This document shows positions 6,123 through 10,487 of a DNA stretch of 10,487 nucleotides, one piece after another. Both the position numbers and the translations under genes were made by a program. The stretch's first letter is position 1, and every line of letters starts with the position of its first letter. This DNA is from JAENVT01 sp031370745. Its GTDB lineage: Bacteria > Actinomycetota > Acidimicrobiia > Acidimicrobiales > Ilumatobacteraceae. The notes beneath the pieces are model-generated. The model worked only from the letters and a program-made list of their open reading frames with translations, was not told where the DNA came from and did not search any database. Location: the NCBI GenBank assembly GCA_031370745.1, contig JANMQX010000270.1, forward strand, positions 1-10,487, given 5' to 3'.

Positions 6123-7062
6123 TCACCACAGGTAGCCGTCGACGGCTATGGCGGGGAGGGGGCGGTCGGTGTCGCCGATCTGCTCGAGCAGGTCGCGTTC
6201 GATCGCGTTGCAGATCGAGGTGAGTGGGATGTCGGTGATCGAGTTTTCGAACGGTGCATCGATGACCGCGCCGACGCGTTCGAGGATGATGAACACCCCG
6301 GCCACCACCACGGTGAGCACGATGACCCACCACTCCTGGTTGGCGGGGACCACGCTCGCTAGGCCAAAGGGCAGCAACGTCGAGAACGCGGCGATCGCCA
6401 GCCGGGTGAAGTAGTCGTACTGGCGCGGTGTTGGGGTGTGCTTGATCCGTTCCGACGTGGCCGCCCACCCGTTCAGCGCTGCTAGGTTCGGTTCCAGGGT
6501 GATCGGATCGAACTGGCCGATTATTGATGCCCGTACCCCGTCCTTGATCCGCACTCCCAGCCGTTGCAGCACCAGGTTCGAACGACCGTCGCTCGACAGC
6601 AGCGCCTCGAACTCGCCGTTCGGGAGCAGCGGGCGGAGCACCTCCCATTCGTTGGTACCACGGAGTTCGATCCGCAGGGCGTGGGCGAATGCGATGATCC
6701 GAAGAACGAGCTCGCGTCGGTAGGCGAGGATCTCTCCTTCCGATCCGCCGGTACCCGCAGCGATGGCGTTGTCGGTCGAGGCGACCAACTGGCGGGCGAG
6801 GATCCGCGAGTTGTTGTGGATCCCACCCCACACCGTCCGTGCCTCCCACCACCGACCGTAGGAGGCGTTGTTGCGGAAGGCGACGAAGATCGCCAACGCA
6901 GCACCCAACGTCCCCACCGGTGCGAACGGCACCGTCAACTGGGCACTGCCGCTCGCCGAGTGCAACACCACCACCACGACAGCGACCGCGGTCGCGTAGG
7001 CGAGCGGTGACCACACGTACGGACAGCACCTTCAACGGGCTGAAGTTCCGCTTGACGATCAC
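6123..7062 (-). CDS. Bestrophin-family (YneE/UPF0187-like) membrane channel, with a frame break near the 5' end
   Basis: The intact frame is 7016-6123 (297 codons). It carries the bestrophin-family hallmarks: FVAFRNNASYGRWWEARTVW (44-63), IHNNSR (66-71), a late segment FENSITDIPLTSICNAIERD (256-275), and four hydrophobic segments at about 5-18, 33-47, 205-223 and 229-246. Bacterial bestrophins form pentameric ion channels in the inner membrane. GTG 7016 lacks a good ribosome site and would lose the usual start. The expected N-terminus, (M)IVKRNFSPLKVLS, is encoded from GTG 7062 in the next frame, with AGG about 8 nt upstream. The two frames join if one nucleotide near 7017-7031 is extra. TGA at 7034-7032 blocks the main frame further upstream. 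The promoter at 7115-7088 also makes a start near 7062 fit. The gene is either frameshifted or affected by an assembly error; family assignment is firm. Confidence 0.85.
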
Positions 7063-7087
7063 AACGTGACCTGACTCATAAGCCCAC

Positions 7088-7115
7088 ATCATAGCTTGAC
7101 ATCAAGCATTGTCAA
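7088..7115 (-). promoter_or_regulatory. Near-consensus housekeeping promoter for the bestrophin operon
   Basis: On the minus strand TTGACA (7115-7110), a 16-bp spacer and TATGAT (7093-7088) form a near-consensus sigma-70 promoter. Transcription should start near 7081, about 20 nt ahead of the GTG at 7062. This argues against the in-frame ATGs at 7092 and 7089, which overlap the -10 box. Confidence 0.7.
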
Positions 7116-7122
7116 CATGACA
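7094..7122. promoter_or_regulatory. Overlapping palindromes, likely MarR-type operator
   Basis: Three inverted repeats overlap: GCTTGACATCAAGC (7094-7107, arms of 6), TTGACA/TGTCAA with an 8-nt spacer (7096-7101 and 7110-7115), and TGTCA-ACA-TGACA (7110-7122). They cover both -35 boxes of the divergent promoters. A dimeric winged-helix regulator bound here would block both directions; the adjacent MarR-PDZ protein is the obvious candidate. Confidence 0.6.
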
Positions 7123-7124
7123 CT
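7096..7124 (+). promoter_or_regulatory. Possible divergent promoter for the MarR-PDZ gene
   Basis: On the plus strand TTGACA (7096-7101) is followed after 17 bp by GACACT (7119-7124), a weak -10 box. Transcription would begin near 7131 and give a leader of about 70 nt. The perfect -35 box faces the -35 box of the bestrophin promoter. Confidence 0.4.
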
Positions 7125-7200
7125 ATACAAACGAATGATGACTCACTCGAACCGGCAGATCTGCCACACTGGGTGAGCGAGCACACAACGAGGAGCACGG

Positions 7201-8037
7201 ATGACGCCAAGGACGCGACCAGCCAAAGTCGCCCCAGTCACGGGCCTGGAAGACCATGTCGACCGACTGCTGCGCGAGTGGTCGGCCGTCCGCCCGGACC
7301 TCGACGTTGCCCCGATCGGTGTGGTGTACCGAGTGACCCGCCTCGCCGCCGAGTGGAACAACGAGATCGACCGCGTGTTCGCCAAGGCCAAGATCACCAA
7401 CACCGACTTCGCAGTCCTCGCCAACCTCCGTCGGGCTGGCCCGCCGTTCCAGCTCTCCCAACGCCAGATCATGAGTGCCCTGCGACTGACATCCGGCACG
7501 ATCAGTATCCGCATCGACAAACTCGTCGACCGAGACCTCGTCGAACGCCAACCGGACCCCGGCGACGCCCGGGCGTCACTCGTCACGCTCACCGCTACGG
7601 GCAACGACATGTTCGACGCCATCGCACCCGAACACCTTGCCAACGAAGCCCGACTGGTCGCCGCCCTTTCAACCGAGGAACAGCAGTTTCTCGGTCGGCT
7701 ACTCAAAACCCTCCTCATCGAGATCGAACAACCGTTGACCGATCGTCCAGATCACAAACTCGGGATGACCATCGCCGCAGCGACCGTCGGCCAGCATCGC
7801 CGAGCCGCCGTCGGCCTGCCGGCAGAGCCCGGCTTGCTCGTCGAGGACGTCGCCAGCCACGGCCCCGCCGCCAACGCTGGCGTGCAAGCCGGCGACTTCC
7901 TCATCGCCAGCCACGACACACCGCTTCGCTCACTCACCTGCCTCGAACGAGCCCTCGCCGCTCATCCCGGGCCTCTCCCACTCACACTCCACCGCAACGG
8001 ACGCCGGCACGACATCGTCATCGCGGCGATCCCGTGA
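7201..8037 (+). CDS. MarR family transcriptional regulator fused to a C-terminal PDZ domain
   Basis: A 278-residue protein with two domains. Residues about 35-180 form a MarR winged helix: LSQRQIMSALRLTSGTISIR (85-104) is the helix-turn-helix with its recognition helix, DPGDARASLVTLTATG (119-134) is the wing, and flanking helices supply the dimer interface. Residues about 186-277 match a PDZ domain of the protease-associated kind: LGMTI (187-191), GLLVEDVASHGPAANAGVQA (211-230), GDFLIASHDTPLRSL (231-245), then a helix and a final strand. MarR proteins usually have about 140-160 residues, so the extra 100 are a real fusion. ATG 7201 has GAGGAG about 5 nt upstream. It lies divergent from the bestrophin-nitroreductase-EthD operon and next to a palindromic operator. 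It probably controls that operon and itself. The PDZ domain could let it respond to a peptide or protein C-terminus. Confidence 0.92.
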   Translation: MTPRTRPAKVAPVTGLEDHVDRLLREWSAVRPDLDVAPIGVVYRVTRLAAEWNNEIDRVFAKAKITNTDFAVLANLRRAGPPFQLSQRQIMSALRLTSGTISIRIDKLVDRDLVERQPDPGDARASLVTLTATGNDMFDAIAPEHLANEARLVAALSTEEQQFLGRLLKTLLIEIEQPLTDRPDHKLGMTIAAATVGQHRRAAVGLPAEPGLLVEDVASHGPAANAGVQAGDFLIASHDTPLRSLTCLERALAAHPGPLPLTLHRNGRRHDIVIAAIP

Positions 8038-8077
8038 CGCACCACCGGGTGAGGTCGCGGCAGGAGTTCTGGCGGGA

Positions 8078-8100
8078 AGCGGGACAAGCCGCCTCCCGCT
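8078..8100 (+). terminator. Possible hairpin terminator after the MarR-PDZ gene
   Basis: AGCGGGA (8078-8084) and TCCCGCT (8094-8100) are exact complements around a 9-nt loop, 40 nt past the stop codon. There is no T-tract, so termination is uncertain. Confidence 0.35.
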
Positions 8101-8126
8101 GGGCACGATACCGTTGGCGCAACGTC

Positions 8127-8173
8127 AGGAGGTTCTTGTGGAGTGTGCTTGTTCGACAAGAATGCAGTGGTAG
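8127..8173 (+). promoter_or_regulatory. Perfect Shine-Dalgarno plus 11-codon leader ORF ending TAG directly before the phosphatase ATG
   Basis: AGGAGG (8127-8132) stands 5 nt before GTG 8138. The GTG opens an 11-codon frame (MECACSTRMQW) that stops at TAG 8171-8173, immediately before ATG 8174, in the same frame as the phosphatase. The phosphatase ATG itself has only a weak ribosome site. Re-initiation from a leader peptide, or an amber mutation in the original N-terminus, are the two readings. A small palindrome, CTTGT-TCG-ACAAG (8148-8160), lies inside. Confidence 0.5.
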
Positions 8174-9376
8174 ATGCCGGCGGCTGACCGTAGCGCGTTA
8201 GGCGAGTTCGTTGATCGGTCGTTGATGGTGGAGCCGAGCTCTTTGGGAATGCTCGCCGACCTGGCCGCCGACGCGTTGGGCGCGCGCTCTGGACGTCTGT
8301 TCGTTGCAGATTATGCGCTGCGCCGCGCCTGCGAGTTACGTGGGGACGGCACCACGGGTGACGAGGTGGCGCTCGACGGCACCATCGCCGGCAGGGCATT
8401 CGCGTCCGGCGCGCCGGTCGAGCAAGGCAATGGACCCGTGAGTGTGTGGGTGCCGTTGGCGGAGGGAAGCGAACGGATTGGCCTCATCGAGCTGGTCTTC
8501 GATGAGTCGCCGGCAGGCTTGGCGACGTGGGGGGCGTTGGTTGATGTCACCAGGATGATGGTTTTGATGCTGGTCAGCGGGCGGCGCTACACCGATGTGC
8601 TGTTGCGGGCCCGCCGTGCTCGGCCGTTGACCGATGCGGCAGAGGCACAGTGGGATCTGTTGCCTCCACTGTCGTATGCCGGTAGCCGTATTTCTGTCAG
8701 CGGCATCTTGGAGCCTGCTTATTCCATCGGGGGTGATTCATTTGACTATGCGGTCAACCCGGGCAGATTGGATCTGGCGATAGTCGATGCAGTTGGACAC
8801 GGGTTGCCAGCGGTGTTGATGGCGTCGGCGGCGATCAACACGTTGCGCAACGCCCGTCGAGAGCAGCGAAGCTTGGAACAGGCCTATCATCAGGTCGATC
8901 GGCGCATCGCTGAGGAGTTCGGTGATTCGTATTATGTGACTGGGCAGATCGCGACGCTCGAGGTCGAAAGTGGCCGGCTGATGTGGATCAACGCCGGGCA
9001 CGTCCTGCCACTGCTGGTCCGCAACGGCTCGTCCGTCGGTCAGCTCGAGTGCGCGCCGTCGATGCCGATGGGACTCGGCGGACGCGTTGTGCAGGTCGCT
9101 GTCGAGTCGTTGCAGACCGGCGACCGCGTGCTGTTCCACACCGACGGCGTCATCGAGTCCCGATCTTCTGACGGCTCGACGTTCAACACTGAACGGCTCG
9201 CCGACTTTCTGGTGCGCGCCACATTGGACGGGGCCACGGTGGCCGAGACGATTCGTCGGCTGTCGGCGAGCGTGGTCGCTCACGTTGGGACGGGGCTCAG
9301 AGACGACGCGACGCTATTCCTGGTCGAGTACACGAACCACGATCCCGTCGACCCGGGACTCGACGCCAACTGCTGA
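8174..9376 (+). CDS. GAF domain plus PPM/SpoIIE-type serine phosphatase
   Basis: A 400-residue protein. Residues about 20-135 look like a GAF sensor domain (LADLAADALGARSGRLFVAD, GPVSVWVPLAEGSERIGLIE). A short helical linker (138-168, QWDLLPPLSY) leads to a PPM-type phosphatase domain of the SpoIIE/RsbU class. Its metal-binding motifs are all present: GGDSFDY with D188, DAVGHG with D205, INAGHVLP (272-279), FHTDGVIE with D324, and LRDDATLF with D377/D378. Such enzymes dephosphorylate an anti-sigma antagonist or another Ser/Thr phosphoprotein in partner-switching pathways. No kinase or STAS protein is encoded nearby, so the target is probably elsewhere. ATG 8174 directly follows an in-frame TAG, so translation cannot begin further upstream without readthrough. 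No membrane segment is seen. Confidence 0.93.
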   Translation: MPAADRSALGEFVDRSLMVEPSSLGMLADLAADALGARSGRLFVADYALRRACELRGDGTTGDEVALDGTIAGRAFASGAPVEQGNGPVSVWVPLAEGSERIGLIELVFDESPAGLATWGALVDVTRMMVLMLVSGRRYTDVLLRARRARPLTDAAEAQWDLLPPLSYAGSRISVSGILEPAYSIGGDSFDYAVNPGRLDLAIVDAVGHGLPAVLMASAAINTLRNARREQRSLEQAYHQVDRRIAEEFGDSYYVTGQIATLEVESGRLMWINAGHVLPLLVRNGSSVGQLECAPSMPMGLGGRVVQVAVESLQTGDRVLFHTDGVIESRSSDGSTFNTERLADFLVRATLDGATVAETIRRLSASVVAHVGTGLRDDATLFLVEYTNHDPVDPGLDANC

Positions 9377-9459
9377 CGAACGCCAGCACTGTCACCATCC
9401 GCAGCTCCCTGACATTTGCCTGAGCTGGTCGGCGTCGCACCGGGCGATGTCCTGGCTGT

Positions 9460-9495
9460 CCCCGCCATCAACTCGTCGACGGCGGGGTCATTTTT
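9460..9495 (+). terminator. Intrinsic terminator of the phosphatase gene
   Basis: CCCCGCC (9460-9466) and GGCGGGG (9481-9487) form a perfect 7-bp stem around 14 nt and are followed by TCATTTTT (9488-9495), a real T-tract on the plus strand. It lies 84 nt after the phosphatase stop and overlaps the 3' end of the broken MarR gene on the other strand. Confidence 0.7.
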
Positions 9496-9827
9496 CGGAG
9501 CAGGTCTCGCAGGGTGCGTTGTTCCGCGGGGGTCAGGTGGTTGATGGCCGCCGGTGGGGTGTGAAGGTAGGCGTTGATCTGTGATCGCACGGTCAGCCCG
9601 CGCGCCGTGAGCGTGACGAGCCGGCCGGATGCGGCGGTCACCGGGGTCCGGGCGCCGGTCGATGAGCCCGCCTCGTTCGAGGCGGTCGACGATGGTCGTG
9701 ATGTTGGAGGGCTCGCAATGGATCCGCCGGCCAACGTCAAGGTCGCGGTCGGCTCGTGCGGGTCCAAGCCGCGGACAGCGTGGACTTCCATGGGAGACAG
9801 ACCCGTTCTCGCTTGCAGGTCTGCCAT
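9468..9827 (-). pseudogene. Broken MarR family regulator with compensating frameshifts
   Basis: The open frame from ATG 9827 to TGA 9468 has MarR ends but a nonsense middle. The start reads TGLSPMEVHAVRGLD and the finish reads LVTLTARGLTVRSQINAY followed by HLTPAEQRTLRDLLRKM, both typical. The middle of this frame is low-complexity Ser/Pro/Thr. In the next frame, about 9728-9629, the missing helix-turn-helix and wing appear: RIHCEPSNITTIVDRLERGG, then LIDRRPDPGDRRIR. One lost nucleotide near 9725-9732 leaves the frame. A tandem CCGGCCGG at 9621-9628, a 4-bp duplication, restores it: removing CCGG gives GDRRIRLVTLTARG. An in-frame TGA about 27 nt upstream of the ATG also cuts off the expected first helix, although QLRRQGR just before the ATG fits the family. 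As written the protein cannot bind DNA. Pseudogene or sequence error. Confidence 0.75.
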
Positions 9828-9869
9828 GCGACCCTGTCGTCGAAGCTGACGTCAGTTGTACCCCGCCGA

Positions 9870-10272
9870 GTTGCTATCACGGAGGGCGAACGACTGCGTC
9901 TGCTTCGTGATGCGATCCGTCGATTGCTGCTCTCGAACGAGGTGAGGAATCCACAGTCGATGTCGCCGTATCAACGATGCAGCCCGCGCCGCCCACTCTC
10001 AACGAGTACTCGAACGGCGACACCGTGGCGGAGTTGGCGTCGTCGCCGAATCTGTCGCCAGTCCTTTCGAAGTCTTTCTGTCAGCGATCGCAACGTCAGT
10101 CATCGACGCTGTCGAGTACGGCGACCTCGATCTCGTCAAGGTGTGCAGCCGACCGGAGTGCAACATGTTCTATTTCCGAAACCACCACCGTCGCCGTTAC
10201 TGCAACGAGCGCTGCGCAAACGCAGACCGTCAAGCCAGATACAACCGACGCCTGCACCACGATGCGACCTGA
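9870..10272 (+). pseudogene. Degenerate CGNR-type zinc-finger protein gene
   Basis: Pieces of one protein are spread over frames. Frame 1, from about 9870, gives ITEGERLRLLRDAIRRLLLS, the helix of the N-terminal domain in CGNR proteins. A short middle piece, possibly GEESTVDVAV (about 9941-9970), is in a second frame. From 9970 a third frame gives INDAARAAHSQRVLERR and runs to the zinc finger VCSRPEC (10141-10161), YCNERCANADRQARYNRR and the stop at 10270-10272. Cysteines C-x4-C and C-x3-C are intact, although the usual CGNR tetrapeptide reads CANA. Two 1-nt losses (near 9940 and 9968) would restore one frame. The usual first 70 or so residues are missing or overlap the broken MarR gene, and no start codon is evident. 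CGNR proteins are presumed transcription regulators of Actinobacteria. The zinc finger is clear; the exact break points are less so. Confidence 0.65.
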
Positions 10273-10347
10273 GCGGAGAAACGCTCGACGGGGGTTAGGG
10301 GTTTACGTATCGATCAAGCACAGCGACAGCGCTCCGGCCACCGGGCA

Positions 10348-10487
10348 TCAGCTGAGCCGGACCGCGGCGTAGACGAGAGCCGTGAACTTGTCCAACTCGG
10401 CAGCGCACCCGTCGAGATGCGCCTGAGTGACCTCGACCGCGACCGAGTCGGGGCGATCCAGCTCGGTCAGGGCAGCTGGGCGCTGCC
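10348..10487 (-). CDS. 3' end of an unidentified protein-coding gene (partial)
   Basis: The minus-strand frame is open from the right edge to TGA 10350-10348, covering the last 45 residues. It has strong GC at third codon positions and no competing long frame. The visible part is acidic and helical (TELDRPDSVAVEV, HLDGCAAELDKFTALVYAAV). I do not recognise the family. It converges on the CGNR remnant. Confidence 0.5.
   Translation of the reverse strand, partial: QRPAALTELDRPDSVAVEVTQAHLDGCAAELDKFTALVYAAVRLS

Noticed and set aside
5457..6362. 301-codon plus-strand open frame
   Set aside because: Antisense to the nitroreductase and bestrophin genes, Val/Gly/Asp-rich, no motif.
5689..7092. 467-codon minus-strand open frame
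   Set aside because: Most of it is an Arg/Pro-rich out-of-frame reading of the bestrophin and nitroreductase genes. Only the first part after codon 10 matters, as the displaced bestrophin N-terminus.
7173..8201. 342-codon plus-strand open frame
   Set aside because: An Arg/Pro-rich shifted reading of the MarR-PDZ gene; the overlapping frame at 7201 has clear domains and a good ribosome site.
1..10487. CRISPR array, tRNA, rRNA, insertion sequence or integrase
   Set aside because: No spaced direct repeats, tRNA-like cloverleaf, rRNA sequence, transposase or terminal inverted repeats were seen.

Overview
The window is high-GC DNA with actinobacterial-looking genes: strong GC at third codon positions, short or overlapping gene junctions, ECF sigma factor, CHAT-type TPR protein, MarR regulators and a CGNR zinc-finger remnant. 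An Acidimicrobiia-like or other environmental actinobacterium is my best guess. No rRNA, tRNA or phylogenetic marker is present to prove it.

Left part (1-4260, all minus strand). A four-gene cassette reads right to left: a soluble anti-sigma-like protein (4260-3628), a secreted subtilisin-family S8 protease (3609-2350), an ECF sigma factor (2233-1694) and a long TPR protein of the TPR-CHAT type (1697 to beyond base 1). The last two overlap by ATGA. The TPR frame runs off the left edge with 565 codons and no stop. The linker that normally precedes a CHAT caspase-like protease is visible, but the catalytic domain lies outside. A sigma factor, a candidate cytosolic sigma partner and two (one predicted) proteases of different classes in one transcription unit suggest a proteolysis-linked signalling system. 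This is the most interesting part of the window.

Centre (4261-5098). A 349-bp divergent intergenic region carries a perfect 15-bp inverted repeat. It is followed by a small secreted four-cysteine protein of unknown function on the plus strand.

Right centre (5129-8037). A minus-strand operon encodes a bestrophin-family channel, a nitroreductase and an EthD-family protein. It is divergent from a MarR regulator that carries a C-terminal PDZ domain. The divergent promoters share a face-to-face pair of TTGACA boxes embedded in overlapping palindromes, a natural operator for the MarR-PDZ protein. The bestrophin N-terminus is in a different frame from the rest of the gene.

Right end (8174-10487). 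A GAF plus PPM/SpoIIE-type phosphatase gene is followed by a convincing intrinsic terminator. Two broken genes follow: a MarR-family gene with a 1-nt loss and a compensating 4-bp CCGG duplication, and a CGNR zinc-finger gene that reads in two or three frames. The 3' end of an unidentified minus-strand gene closes the window. Frameshifts in three genes between 7000 and 10280 mean either a decaying accessory region or indel errors in the assembly.
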